DNA of 64,000 nucleotides from Microbacterium sp. Root180 (GTDB lineage: Bacteria > Actinomycetota > Actinomycetes > Actinomycetales > Microbacteriaceae): NCBI RefSeq assembly GCF_001428485.1, contig NZ_LMHS01000001.1, positions 310,404-374,403 on the forward strand. The letters are read 5' to 3'. The notes below the pieces were generated by a model, which was not told the DNA's origin, ran no database searches, and saw nothing but the letters and a program-made list of their open reading frames with translations. The position numbers and the translations under genes are program-made. Below are positions 8,515 to 16,252 of the stretch, one piece after another (the stretch's first letter is position 1; the number at the start of each line of letters is the position of its first letter).

Positions 8515-9663
8515 ATGGCTCTCTTCTCGCGCCGGCCCAAGGACGCTCCCGACCCGAAGGGGACGGATGCCGCAGCCGACGCCGCGGCGAGTGCGGCCGA
8601 CGACGGCACGAGCGAGAGCCTGTCCGAGACGACGCGCGATGCATCGGCCGGCGCCACCGAGCCCGGCGCGACCGCGCCTGACACGACCGAGCCCGACGCT
8701 GTCGCCGACCCCGCCGAGCCGACGGGCGCCGAGCCCGACCCGGCCACGGAGGCGGCAGCATCCGTCTCCATCTCCGTCTCGTCGTACGGCGGTCTCGGCT
8801 CGTCGGCTCCGGCCGCGTCGGCCGCCCCCAAGCTCCAGCCGCGCCGCACAGGTCGCGCGGCGACCAAGGAGGCGCCGACGAACGCCGAGACGGTTGCGGG
8901 GCTGCGCGACAACGTCCTAGTCCGCGAGGCGCTGGCCCGCCTCGGCGACGGCACCGCCCCGCAGGCCCTCCTCGATGTCGCCCGGCAGCTGCTGCAGGGG
9001 CACCTGTTCCTCCGGGTGAAGGGCGACGCCCGCTCGCTGCTGGCCGAGGGGCGGGAGCTTCCTCTCGCGGTGATCAAGGTCGAGGACCGCCAGTTCGCGC
9101 TGGCGTATTCCAGCGGCTCCGCCCTGCAGGCGAGCGTGCGCGCCGACGGCGACGTCGACACGTCGGCGATGGGGCAGCCGGTTCTCTCGGTGCTGCGGCA
9201 CGTTCTCGCGGGGCCCTACGAGGGTCTCATCATCGACCAGTCGTCGGCCCCGGCGCGCGCAGTGCTTCCCCGGCCGCTCCTCGAGAAGATCATGGAGAGG
9301 GTGGATGAGGAGCTCACCGTCAAGACGCTCCTCGCCGCCGAGCGCACACCCGAGACCGGAGCCGCGGTCGCCGAAGCGCTGACCCGCGTGCCGCTGTGGG
9401 TCGCCGTCGGCAAGGTCGCCGACGGACGCCCGGGGCTTGCCGAAGGACGTGCCGAGGACGGCTCGCGCTACCTCGAGGTGTACTCGCACCCGGTCGAAGT
9501 CGCGGTGATGGGTCGCGGCGATCAGGCCGCGCCGCTCACGGGTCCGCAGCTCGCCCGCGCACTCGACGGGGATCCGGAGATCTCCGGCGTGATCGTCGAT
9601 CCCGCCGGCCCGTGGATCCGCCTCTTGCGCGAGGAGCTCGCGCCCGTCTTCGCGTCAGCCTGA
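8515..9663 (+). CDS. SseB-domain protein with disordered N-terminal tail
   Basis: A 382-residue protein. The first 120 residues are a low-complexity tail rich in Ala, Asp, Thr, Glu and Pro with no membrane segment. The rest looks like two SseB-type domains in tandem: one around residues 130-260 (ending in AVLPRPLLEKIM) and one around 270-382, closing with the SseB-like block PLTGPQLARALDGDPEISG followed by VIVDPAGPWIRLL. SseB-domain proteins are common in actinobacteria, but their role is poorly defined. Leaderless start. The long acidic tail is unusual and could be a flexible tether. It is monocistronic between pcrA and the arsR promoter. Confidence 0.7.
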   Translation: MALFSRRPKDAPDPKGTDAAADAAASAADDGTSESLSETTRDASAGATEPGATAPDTTEPDAVADPAEPTGAEPDPATEAAASVSISVSSYGGLGSSAPAASAAPKLQPRRTGRAATKEAPTNAETVAGLRDNVLVREALARLGDGTAPQALLDVARQLLQGHLFLRVKGDARSLLAEGRELPLAVIKVEDRQFALAYSSGSALQASVRADGDVDTSAMGQPVLSVLRHVLAGPYEGLIIDQSSAPARAVLPRPLLEKIMERVDEELTVKTLLAAERTPETGAAVAEALTRVPLWVAVGKVADGRPGLAEGRAEDGSRYLEVYSHPVEVAVMGRGDQAAPLTGPQLARALDGDPEISGVIVDPAGPWIRLLREELAPVFASA

Positions 9664-9687
9664 CCAGGACGACCTCCGAGGTCGGGG

Positions 9688-9716
9688 TTGACGAACCTCT
9701 TCCGTGCGCGTACGTT
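9688..9716 (+). promoter_or_regulatory. Promoter of arsR-type gene
   Basis: TTGACG (9688-9693) and TACGTT (9711-9716) are separated by 17 nt. The -10 box overlaps the first bases of the operator at 9715-9736. Predicted transcription start is near 9723. Confidence 0.65.
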
Positions 9717-9736
9717 ATCAACTAACACGTTGATAA
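9715..9736. promoter_or_regulatory. Operator palindrome for ArsR-type regulator
   Basis: TTATCAAC-TAACAC-GTTGATAA is a perfect 8-bp inverted repeat covering the -10 box and predicted start site of the 9753 gene. Its position fits autorepression by the encoded winged-helix protein. AGAGG at 9741-9745 is the ribosome binding site. Confidence 0.7.
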
Positions 9737-9752
9737 ACGAAGAGGTTGATGA

Positions 9753-10151
9753 ATGGATTCCGACTCCGCCCTCGATCGGGCCTTCGCGGCGCTCGCCGAT
9801 CCGGTGCGACGCGCGATCGTGGCCCGGCTGAGTCGCGGGTCGGCGACCCTCGGCGAACTCGCCGAGCCGTTCGACATCTCCCTGCAGGCGGTGTCCAAGC
9901 ACATCACGGTGCTCGAAGAGGCCGGGCTGGTGTGGCGCACGCGCGAGGCGCAGCGCAAGCCCGTCCACCTCGACGCCGCCGCGCTCGAACGCCTCACCGC
10001 CTGGATCGACCGCTATCGGCTCGATGCCGAGCGCGCCTACCGCCGACTCGACGTCGTGCTCGCGGCATCCGCCAGAGCCGAAGCATCCGCAACCGCCGCA
10101 CAGACCCCTCGCACAACACCCACCACCCGTACGAAGGAGAAGGAATCATGA
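9753..10151 (+). CDS. ArsR-family winged-helix transcriptional regulator
   Basis: A 132-residue regulator. Residues 8-90 form the ArsR-type winged helix: RAFAALADPVRRAIVARLS, then the recognition helix region LQAVSKHITVLEEAGLVWR. No Cys-rich metal site is present, so it is probably not a metal sensor. Pairs of this ArsR type with an SRPBCC (AHSA1) protein are common, and the regulator usually controls its partner. The ATG at 9753 follows AGAGG by 7 nt. Its stop overlaps the next ATG (ATGA), indicating translational coupling. The tail after residue 105 is Ala/Thr-rich and probably disordered. Confidence 0.88.
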   Translation: MDSDSALDRAFAALADPVRRAIVARLSRGSATLGELAEPFDISLQAVSKHITVLEEAGLVWRTREAQRKPVHLDAAALERLTAWIDRYRLDAERAYRRLDVVLAASARAEASATAAQTPRTTPTTRTKEKES

Positions 10152-10624
10152 GCAATCCGCTCATCATCGACGCCGTGCCGGGCACGTCGTACGCAGACAT
10201 CACGCGCGAGTTCGACGCGCCGGTCGAGGCACTTTTCCGCGCTCACGCCGACCCCGACCTGTTCCTGCAGTGGATCGGACCGGGCGAGGAGCGCACCGAG
10301 ATCACCCACTGGGACTTCCGCACCGGTGGCGGCTACCGCTTCGTGCAGCGCGACGGCAGCGGCGAGTACGCGTTCCGCGGCTGCTTCCACACGGTGCGCG
10401 AGAACGAGCTGATCATCCAGACGTTCGAGTTCGAGGGATGGCCCGACGAGGTCAGCATGGACCGCATCGCCTTCGAGTCCCTGCCCGGCGGGCGCTCGCG
10501 GATCGTCGACCACAGCGTGTTCCCGACGATCGAGGTGCTCGAGAACATGGTCGCCGAGGGCATGGAGCGCGGCATGCGCGAAGGATACGAGAAGCTCGAC
10601 GCGATGCTCGCCCAGGGGGTGTGA
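10148..10624 (+). CDS. SRPBCC-family (AHSA1-like) protein
   Basis: A 158-residue START-like protein of the AHSA1 type. It shows the family pattern ITREFDAPVEALFRAHADPD, LFLQWIGPGE, GGGYRFV and a long C-terminal helix with MREGYEKLDAML. The fold makes a hydrophobic pocket; ligands of these bacterial members are unknown. The start overlaps the regulator's stop by 4 nt and is preceded by GAAGGAGAAGG, so the two are one operon under the 9715-9736 operator. A family B inverted repeat follows the stop. Confidence 0.85.
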   Translation: MSNPLIIDAVPGTSYADITREFDAPVEALFRAHADPDLFLQWIGPGEERTEITHWDFRTGGGYRFVQRDGSGEYAFRGCFHTVRENELIIQTFEFEGWPDEVSMDRIAFESLPGGRSRIVDHSVFPTIEVLENMVAEGMERGMREGYEKLDAMLAQGV

Positions 10625-10647
10625 TCTCGGTGCGGCGTTGAGATTGC

Positions 10648-10701
10648 AGGAGACACGCCGAGGCCCGAGGCCTGCGGGCCTCTCCGTGCGGCGTGTCTCC
10701 T
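10648..10701. repeat. Intergenic inverted repeat, family B copy 2 (short form)
   Basis: AGGAGACACGCCG (10648-10660) is repeated as its exact complement at 10689-10701. A second nested stem (AGGCCC with GGGCCT) fills the interior. It lies after the SRPBCC gene and could terminate that operon. Confidence 0.8.
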
Positions 10702-10756
10702 TGTTTCTCGACAGCGACCCACACACGCGGGGATGCGGGATGTCGCTCCCCGCGCC

Positions 10757-10768
10757 TAGGGTCGGAGC
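10757..10768 (+). promoter_or_regulatory. Leaderless promoter -10 box
   Basis: TAGGGT (10757-10762) lies exactly 6 nt before ATG 10769, with no ribosome binding site. Confidence 0.55.
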
Positions 10769-11806
10769 ATGGCGTCCGAGCGCATCACCCTCACCGTCCC
10801 CGGGCCCGACGGCGACCGCGACCTCGGGCTCTCGAGCCCCAACCGCGTGCTGTGGCCCGAGCTCGGCATCACCAAGCACGAGCTGGCGGAGTACGTCATC
10901 GCCGTGGCCGAGCCGTTCCTCACCGCCAACGGCGACCGGCCGGTGTCGCTCGAGCGGTTTCCCGAGGGGGTCGACGGCGAGCGGTTCTACTCGAAGAACC
11001 CGCCGAAGGGCGCCCCGTCGTTCGTCGAGGCGCAGACCGTCACCTACAACAGCGGGCGGCGGCATCCCCAGCTCATCCTGACCGAGATCGCGACGGCGGT
11101 GTGGGCGGTGCAGATGAACACGATCGTCTTCCACCCATGGGCGTCCCGGGCAGCGAACACCGACAACCCGATCGAGCTCCGCATCGACCTCGATCCTCAG
11201 CCGGGCACGGACTTCGCCGATGCCGCGGCCGTGGCTCCTGCGCTGCGCGAGGTCCTCGCCGAGGCGGGGCTCACGGCCTTCCTCAAGACGAGCGGCAATC
11301 GCGGCATCCACGTGTTCTGCCCCATCGAGCCGGAATGGGAGTTCCTCGAGGTCCGCCACGCGGTGATCGCCGCGGGCCGCGAGCTCGAGCGGCGGCTGCC
11401 CGACAAGGTCACGATGAACTGGTGGAAAGAGGAGCGCGGCGAACGTATCTTCATCGACTTCAACCAGGCCAACCGCGACCGCACGATGGCCGGCGCGTAC
11501 AGTCCGCGGGCTCTGCCGGGCGCGACGGTGTCGACGCCGCTCTCGTGGGACGAGGTGGCCGATGCCGATCCCGCCGCCTTCACGGTGCGCTCGGTGCCGC
11601 AGCGACTGGCCGACATCGGCGACCCCTGGGCCGACCTGCAGGCGAAGCCGGGCCGCATCGACACCCTGCTGGAGTGGTGGCAGCGCGATCTGGACGCCGG
11701 GCTCGGCGAGCTGCCGTTCCCGCCCGACTTCCCCAAGATGCCGGGCGAGCCGCCGCGGGTTCAGCCGAGCCGCATCAACCCCGAGAACTGGCCGAAGCCG
11801 GAGTGA
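10769..11806 (+). CDS. LigD-type primase/polymerase domain protein (non-homologous end joining)
   Basis: A 345-residue stand-alone polymerase of the archaeo-eukaryotic primase superfamily, equivalent to the PolDom of LigD. Visible hallmarks are VLWPELGITKHELAEY, FYSKNPP, VWAVQMNTIVFHPW, the catalytic pair in RIDLDPQPGTDF, the SGNRGIHVFCPI strand and the third acidic site in ERIFIDFNQANRDRTMAGAY. This domain fills gaps and adds ribonucleotides at breaks. No nuclease or ligase domain is fused. A separate ATP-dependent ligase lies tail to tail 77 bp away; no Ku gene is present in the window. The C-terminal tail coding sequence is repeated just after the stop. Confidence 0.9.
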   Translation: MASERITLTVPGPDGDRDLGLSSPNRVLWPELGITKHELAEYVIAVAEPFLTANGDRPVSLERFPEGVDGERFYSKNPPKGAPSFVEAQTVTYNSGRRHPQLILTEIATAVWAVQMNTIVFHPWASRAANTDNPIELRIDLDPQPGTDFADAAAVAPALREVLAEAGLTAFLKTSGNRGIHVFCPIEPEWEFLEVRHAVIAAGRELERRLPDKVTMNWWKEERGERIFIDFNQANRDRTMAGAYSPRALPGATVSTPLSWDEVADADPAAFTVRSVPQRLADIGDPWADLQAKPGRIDTLLEWWQRDLDAGLGELPFPPDFPKMPGEPPRVQPSRINPENWPKPE

Positions 11807-11892
11807 TCCCGGCGGCTCAGCCGAGCCGCATCACCCCCGCGAATCGGCCGGAGCCGCACTGGGTCCGTGCGGTGCCAGCGGCTCAGTCGAGC
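11758..11892 (+). repeat. Tandem repeat of the polymerase-gene 3' end
   Basis: The last 48 bases of the coding region (11758-11805) reappear at 11814-11861 with about 8 mismatches. A shorter third copy of the first 13 bases starts at 11880, inside the end of the ligase gene. The second copy still reads as a similar peptide in its own frame after the stop. Confidence 0.75.
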
Positions 11893-12929
11893 ACGTCGCC
11901 GAGGTCGTAGGCCGAGACGGCCTCGAGCTGGTCGTAGGTGCAGGATGCGGCATCCCGATCCGGGCGCCACCGCTCGAACTGCACCGTGTGACGGAAGCGC
12001 CAACCCTCGAGCTGGTCGTACCGCACCTCGAGCACGCGCTCCGGACGGAGGTGCACGAACGAGGAGTCGCGGTCGGGGGCCGAGAACCGGGACTTCTCGC
12101 CCTCGCTCTTCACCGCAGCGCCGGAGTCGTCGCGCTGGACCAGGGGCGCGAGCTCGTCGATGAGCTCGAGTCGGCGGGCGTTGCTCCAGGCGGCGACACC
12201 ACCCACGGGATACAGCGTGCCGTCGTCGGAGTACAGGCCGACGAGCAAGGACCCCACGCCCGCGCCCGACTTGTGGATGCGGTAGCCCATCGCCACGACA
12301 TCGGCCGTCCGCGCATGCTTGATCTTGAACATCGTGCGCTTGTTCGGCGCATACGGCTGAGCGAGCGGCTTCGCGATGACGCCGTCGAGACCGGCGCCCT
12401 CGAACTCCGCGAGCCAGCGCTCCGCGAGAGCCGGGTCATCGGTCGTGCGGGTGACGTGCACCGGATGCGGGACGTCGCCGAGCAGGTCGACCAGCTCGGC
12501 GCGACGCACCTCGAAGGGCTCGGACTGCAGGTCACGATCCCCGCGGGCGAGGAGGTCGAACGCGATGAGCATCGCGGGGGTGGTCTCGGCCAGCATGTTG
12601 ACGCGGGACGCCGCGGGGTGGATTCGCTGCGTGAGCGACTCCCAGTCGAGTCGCTGCCGGCCGGGCTCGCCCTTGGGCACGACGATCTCGCCGTCGATGA
12701 GGCACGGTTCGGGGAGGAGCCGCGCAAACGCCTCCACCAGTTCGGGGAAGTAGCGCGTCAGCGGCTTCGCGCCGCGGCTGCCGATCTCAACGGTCTCGCC
12801 GTCCCACGAGATGAGGGCGCGGAAGCCGTCCCACTTCGGCTCGAAGCTGAGCCCGCCCGGCGTCTTGGCGGGGTCCGGCACGGCGGGAACGGACTTGGCC
12901 AGCATCGGCGCAGGGATCTCGTACGGCAT
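11883..12929 (-). CDS. ATP-dependent DNA ligase (LigC-like)
   Basis: A 348-residue ligase that seals DNA nicks through a lysyl-AMP intermediate. The adenylated lysine is in FEPKWDGFRAL near residue 28. Further nucleotidyltransferase motifs are SRGAKPLTRYFPE, CLIDGEIVV, LIAFDLLA, GLDGVIAKP and TMFKIKHART, followed by an OB-fold region with VGSLLVGLY. The length fits stand-alone LigC-type enzymes. ATG at 12929 is preferred over the longer frame because the conserved domain begins there (MPYEIPAPMLAKS) and a G-rich stretch precedes it. It faces the LigD-type polymerase, which suggests a split end-joining system. Confidence 0.9.
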   Translation of the reverse strand: MPYEIPAPMLAKSVPAVPDPAKTPGGLSFEPKWDGFRALISWDGETVEIGSRGAKPLTRYFPELVEAFARLLPEPCLIDGEIVVPKGEPGRQRLDWESLTQRIHPAASRVNMLAETTPAMLIAFDLLARGDRDLQSEPFEVRRAELVDLLGDVPHPVHVTRTTDDPALAERWLAEFEGAGLDGVIAKPLAQPYAPNKRTMFKIKHARTADVVAMGYRIHKSGAGVGSLLVGLYSDDGTLYPVGGVAAWSNARRLELIDELAPLVQRDDSGAAVKSEGEKSRFSAPDRDSSFVHLRPERVLEVRYDQLEGWRFRHTVQFERWRPDRDAASCTYDQLEAVSAYDLGDVLD

Positions 12930-12990
12930 CCCCCCATCCTGCCCGCACCCTCCGACGTGTGTCAGTCCCGACTCCGGGATCCCGCTACCG

Positions 12991-13040
12991 TGTCCCACCT
13001 TCGGTCGCTAGGCGGCTGCCAACCTACCGAAACTGGGACA
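12991..13040. repeat. Intergenic inverted repeat, family D
   Basis: TGTCCCACCTTCGGT (12991-13005) pairs with ACCGAAACTGGGACA (13026-13040), two mismatches. A further half-copy, AAAGTGGGACAT, ends near 13063. A lone left arm (TGTCCCACTTCCGTCGCT) occurs at 47751. It lies between the ligase start and the end of the AI-2E gene. Confidence 0.7.
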
Positions 13041-13079
13041 TGAGCGGCGGAAAGTGGGACATCGCCCCACCTCAGCGGG

Positions 13080-14234
13080 TCAGGATTCGATCGGATGCTT
13101 CGGCCGGGCCCATCGGGCGGGCAGGTCCGGTCCGTCCCAGACCTGGATGACGCCCCAGGCGGCCGCCGCGATCGGCACCGCGAGCACGGCGCCGACGATG
13201 CCGCCGAGCACGGTGCCGACGGTCAGGGCGATGAGGATCACGAAGGCGTGCAGCTTCATCGAGCGCCCCATAAGGACCGGCTGGAGGAAGTTGCCCTCGA
13301 GCTGATTCACGAGCACGACCACGCCGACGACGAACAGGGCGTTGACCCATCCGTTCGCGACCAGGGCGACGAGGGCGGCGAGGATCCCCGCGAGCGTCGC
13401 GCCGACGATGGGGATGAAGGCGAGGAGGAACACCAGCACGGACAGCGGCAGCGCGAGCGGCACCTGCAGGATCAGCAGGCCGATCAGGATGCCGATCGCG
13501 TCGACGAGGGCGACCGTCGCAGTGCCCCGCACGTACGACCCCAGGACTCCGACCGTCTTGTCGCCGATGCGACGGGCCCGCACGTAGTGCCCGCCGCGGA
13601 ACGGGCGCAGCAGGAACTCCCACATCTGCGGGCCGTCCTTGAGGAAGAAGAACAGGATCGTCACCATGAGCACGAGCCCAGTGACGAAGTTCGCCACGGC
13701 GCCGACTCCCGCGAGCGCGCCCGAGCCGAACTGCGCGCTCGTCACGAAGTCGGTGAGCGCGGCGGCCCATTCCTCGAGCTGCGCGGGCGAGAGGAACTCG
13801 AACGGGAGGGTCTCGACCCACTCCAGGAAGTGCTGGAAGCCGTCCTGCGCCTGCGCGGCCAGCTCGTCCCACTGGTCGCGGACCGCCCATACGATCAGCC
13901 ATCCCAGCAGACCGAGGATGACGACGATCGCGAGGAGGGTGGCGATCGTCGCGACGACCGACGGGAGGCCCCGCCGTCGCAGCCATCGCATGACGGGTGC
14001 GAAGGCGCACGCGAGGATCAGCGCGATGACGAGCGGGATCGTGACGAGGGTGAGCGACTGGATCGCGATGATCACGCCGGCGGCGACCGCGACGACCACG
14101 ATGATCTGCAGCGCCCGGATCGCGAGCATGCCGAAGCCGTCGGCCCACAGGCTCCACGGCGGTCTCGTCGCCTTCAGCTCGACGTCGGCGGGCTCGAGGC
14201 GGATCGGCGGGGGAGTGCTGCGGAACAGGCCCAT
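13080..14234 (-). CDS. AI-2E family (PerM-type) transporter
   Basis: A 384-residue polytopic membrane protein of the AI-2E/UPF0118 family. Hydrophobic helices lie near residues 35-65, 70-85 and 88-115, then a large extracytoplasmic loop with DGFQHFLEW, followed by the conserved C-terminal half: GSYVRGTATVALVDAIGILIG, LPLSVLVFLLAFIPIVGATL and LVNQLEGNFLQPVLMGRSM. Members export small molecules or ions; autoinducer-2 transport is shown only for some, so the substrate is unknown. Start ATG 14234 is preceded on this strand by TAGCCT and 7 nt, a leaderless arrangement. The next upstream gene ends at 14298. Confidence 0.9.
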   Translation of the reverse strand: MGLFRSTPPPIRLEPADVELKATRPPWSLWADGFGMLAIRALQIIVVVAVAAGVIIAIQSLTLVTIPLVIALILACAFAPVMRWLRRRGLPSVVATIATLLAIVVILGLLGWLIVWAVRDQWDELAAQAQDGFQHFLEWVETLPFEFLSPAQLEEWAAALTDFVTSAQFGSGALAGVGAVANFVTGLVLMVTILFFFLKDGPQMWEFLLRPFRGGHYVRARRIGDKTVGVLGSYVRGTATVALVDAIGILIGLLILQVPLALPLSVLVFLLAFIPIVGATLAGILAALVALVANGWVNALFVVGVVVLVNQLEGNFLQPVLMGRSMKLHAFVILIALTVGTVLGGIVGAVLAVPIAAAAWGVIQVWDGPDLPARWARPKHPIES

Positions 14235-14297
14235 GCTCCCGAGGCTAACCGTGCCGCCGCACGTGTCCCGGCGCCTTGCCGGGCTGCGGCTCGGGTG

Positions 14298-15530
14298 CTA
14301 CGCGAACGCGCTCATCCCGGTGATGTCGCGCCCGATGAGCAGGGCCTGCACGCTCTCGGTCCCCTCGTACGTGTGGATCGCCTCGATGTCGGCCATGTGC
14401 TGCATCACGCCGTTCTCGAGCAGGATGCCGTTGCCACCGAGCAGGTCGCGCGCGGTCGCCGCGATCCGCCGCGCCGCGCGCGTGTTGTGGTACTTCGCGA
14501 GCGACGCCTGCGTCGGGCGCAGACCCCCGGATGCCTCGAGATCGGCGAGGTGACGGCAGTACAGCTGCATCGCCGTGAGCTCCTCGAGCATCTGCGCGAG
14601 GCGTTCCTGGACCATCTGGAACTTCGCGAGCGGCTTGCCGAACTGCACGCGCTGCTGCGAGTAGGCGAGGGCCGCCTCGTAGCAGGCGGTGGCGTGACCG
14701 AGCGCCGACCAGGCGACGCCCGAGCGCGTCGAGTACAGGACGGTCGAGGCATCCTTGAAGCTCTTCGCGCCCGGCAGCACGGCGTCGCGGGGGATCCGCA
14801 CCGCGTCGAGGGCGACATGGGCCTGGTGGATGCCGCGCAGCGACGCCTTGCCGGAGATCACCGTCCCGGTGTACCCGGTCGCCTCCTGCTCGACGAGGAA
14901 GCAGCGCACGGCGCCGTCGGTCTCGTCGCCCGGGCTGACGACCCGGGCCCACACGAACGTGATCCCGCCGGAGGCCCCGTTGCCGATCCACTTCTTCGCG
15001 CCGTCCAGCACCCACTCCTCGCCGTCGCGGCGCGCGGTCGTCTCGAGCGAGACGGAGTCGCTGCCGTGGTCGGGCTCTGTGAGCGCGAAGGATGCCGGAA
15101 CCTCGCCGCGAGCGACCGGCTTCAGCCAGCGCGCCTGCTGCTCGTGGCTGCCGAACAGCGCGAGGGTGCGCAGGGCGAGCCCGCCCTGGACGGCGATGAC
15201 GGTGCCGAGGGATCCGTCCCCGCGCGAGACCTCCATGTTGACGAGGCCTGCCGCGAGGGGGGAGAAGCGCGTGAGGTCGGGGTGGACGATGCCGTCGTTG
15301 AAAAGGTCGAGCTCGCCCAGTCGCATCGCGATGTCGAGGGGGTAGGCCGCGGCATCCCACGCGTCCTGCATCCGGGTGCCGACCTCGTCGACGTAGGCCT
15401 GCGCGCGCTCCCACACGGCGCGGTCCTCGTCGGAGATGTCGGCGAACACCTGGTAGTAGTCGGTGCCGAGCCGCGTGGTGACGTCGTAGCCGTCGACGCT
15501 GTGACCGGGACGAGGGGTGAAGTCCGGCAT
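14298..15530 (-). CDS. Acyl-CoA dehydrogenase (glutaryl-CoA dehydrogenase-like)
   Basis: A 410-residue flavoenzyme of the acyl-CoA dehydrogenase family. FAD and substrate motifs are FALTEPDHGSDS, WIGNGASGGITFVWAR and RVQFGKPLAKFQMVQ. ARDLLGGNGILLENG leads into the catalytic-base region IHTYEGTESVQALLIGRDITG, where the Glu of YEGT is the expected base. The spacing resembles glutaryl-CoA dehydrogenases and actinobacterial members that dehydrogenate acyl-CoAs of uncertain chain type. Start ATG 15530 follows an AGGAGG ribosome binding site by about 6 nt, with TAGACT further upstream, so this gene has a normal leader. No electron-transfer flavoprotein gene is adjacent. Confidence 0.9.
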   Translation of the reverse strand: MPDFTPRPGHSVDGYDVTTRLGTDYYQVFADISDEDRAVWERAQAYVDEVGTRMQDAWDAAAYPLDIAMRLGELDLFNDGIVHPDLTRFSPLAAGLVNMEVSRGDGSLGTVIAVQGGLALRTLALFGSHEQQARWLKPVARGEVPASFALTEPDHGSDSVSLETTARRDGEEWVLDGAKKWIGNGASGGITFVWARVVSPGDETDGAVRCFLVEQEATGYTGTVISGKASLRGIHQAHVALDAVRIPRDAVLPGAKSFKDASTVLYSTRSGVAWSALGHATACYEAALAYSQQRVQFGKPLAKFQMVQERLAQMLEELTAMQLYCRHLADLEASGGLRPTQASLAKYHNTRAARRIAATARDLLGGNGILLENGVMQHMADIEAIHTYEGTESVQALLIGRDITGMSAFA

Positions 15531-15614
15531 GTGTACCTCCTGTTGGCGCAGGATCAGTCTAGTGGTACTCGATCCCGCGATCCATAGGACTCAGTGTCAC
15601 CCGGTCTTCGTCGC

Positions 15615-15686
15615 TTCTCCGGAGATCGCCCGTTCTCAGGACGGTTCCACCGCGCGACGTCCTGAGAAGCGCCGAACTCCGGAGAA
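15615..15686. repeat. Nested intergenic inverted repeat (family E)
   Basis: The outer arms TTCTCCGGAG (15615-15624) and CTCCGGAGAA (15677-15686) enclose inner arms TTCTCAGGACG (15633-15643) and CGTCCTGAGAA (15658-15668). Both pairs are exact. The element lies between the lipoprotein stop and the acyl-CoA dehydrogenase promoter. Confidence 0.85.
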
Positions 15687-15709
15687 CTGGCGGGGAGTCC
15701 CGGACTCGG

Positions 15710-16246
15710 TCAGGTCGCGGGAGGCGTGGGAGCCTGCCGGCGTCGGCGCACGAGGAAGTACACGCCGATGCCGATGCCGACCGCAAGGAGCGCCAGCGGA
15801 ATCAGCCAGGCCGCCGTCGACGCGGCCGCGTCCTGGTCGGGCACGGCCTCAGGGGTCTCGCTCGGTGTGGGTGTGGGGCTCTCGGTCGCCGTGGGCGTCG
15901 GCGTCGGTTCGGCCGTCGGCGGCGGCGTCGGCGTGACCGGGGTGGTCGGCGTCGGTTCGACGGTCGGCTCGGGCGTGGGTTCGACGGTCGGCTCGGACGT
16001 CGGTTCGACGGTGGGCTCGGGCGTCGGCTCCGCGGTGGGCTCGGCCGTCGGGGTGGGCCGCGGAGTTCTCGTCGGCAGCGTGGGGAGTGTCACGGTCGGC
16101 GTCGGCGTGGGAAGCGCGGTCGGCAGCGCGACCGTGGGGGTCGGCAGCGCCGTCGGCAGGGTGATCGACCCGTCGCAGCCGCTGAGGAGCAGTGCTGCGA
16201 GGGCGAGTGCTGCGGCGGTCGTGCCGCGCATCCGTCCCTTCGTCAT
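15710..16246 (-). CDS. Surface lipoprotein with Pro-Thr-Glu repeat stalk and C-terminal TM anchor
   Basis: A 178-residue protein. A signal peptide ends in the lipobox LLLSGC (Cys at about residue 24). A stalk of about 110 residues of PTP, PTPEPT and PTVEPT repeats follows, then a hydrophobic helix (about residues 145-167) and an RRRRQ stop-transfer. It would be anchored at both ends: lipid at the N-terminus, helix at the C-terminus. No enzymatic domain is visible. It starts 6 nt after the stop of the P-type ATPase gene, so it is probably its operon partner. The ATG at 16246 lacks a clear ribosome binding site; a second ATG five codons later is preceded by GGGACGG and could be the true start. 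The coding DNA is itself repetitive (about 15840-16160). Confidence 0.7.
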   Translation of the reverse strand: MTKGRMRGTTAAALALAALLLSGCDGSITLPTALPTPTVALPTALPTPTPTVTLPTLPTRTPRPTPTAEPTAEPTPEPTVEPTSEPTVEPTPEPTVEPTPTTPVTPTPPPTAEPTPTPTATESPTPTPSETPEAVPDQDAAASTAAWLIPLALLAVGIGIGVYFLVRRRRQAPTPPAT

Positions 16247-16252
16247 CGGCCG

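Noticed and set aside
9671..9682. Short hairpin GACCTCCGAGGTC as SseB-gene terminator
   Set aside because: The stem is only 5 bp with no T-run and lies just upstream of the arsR -35 box; too weak to call.
15840..16160. Regular short repeats resembling an array
   Set aside because: They encode Pro-Thr-Glu repeats of the lipoprotein stalk; there are no spacers and no cas genes, so this is not a CRISPR.
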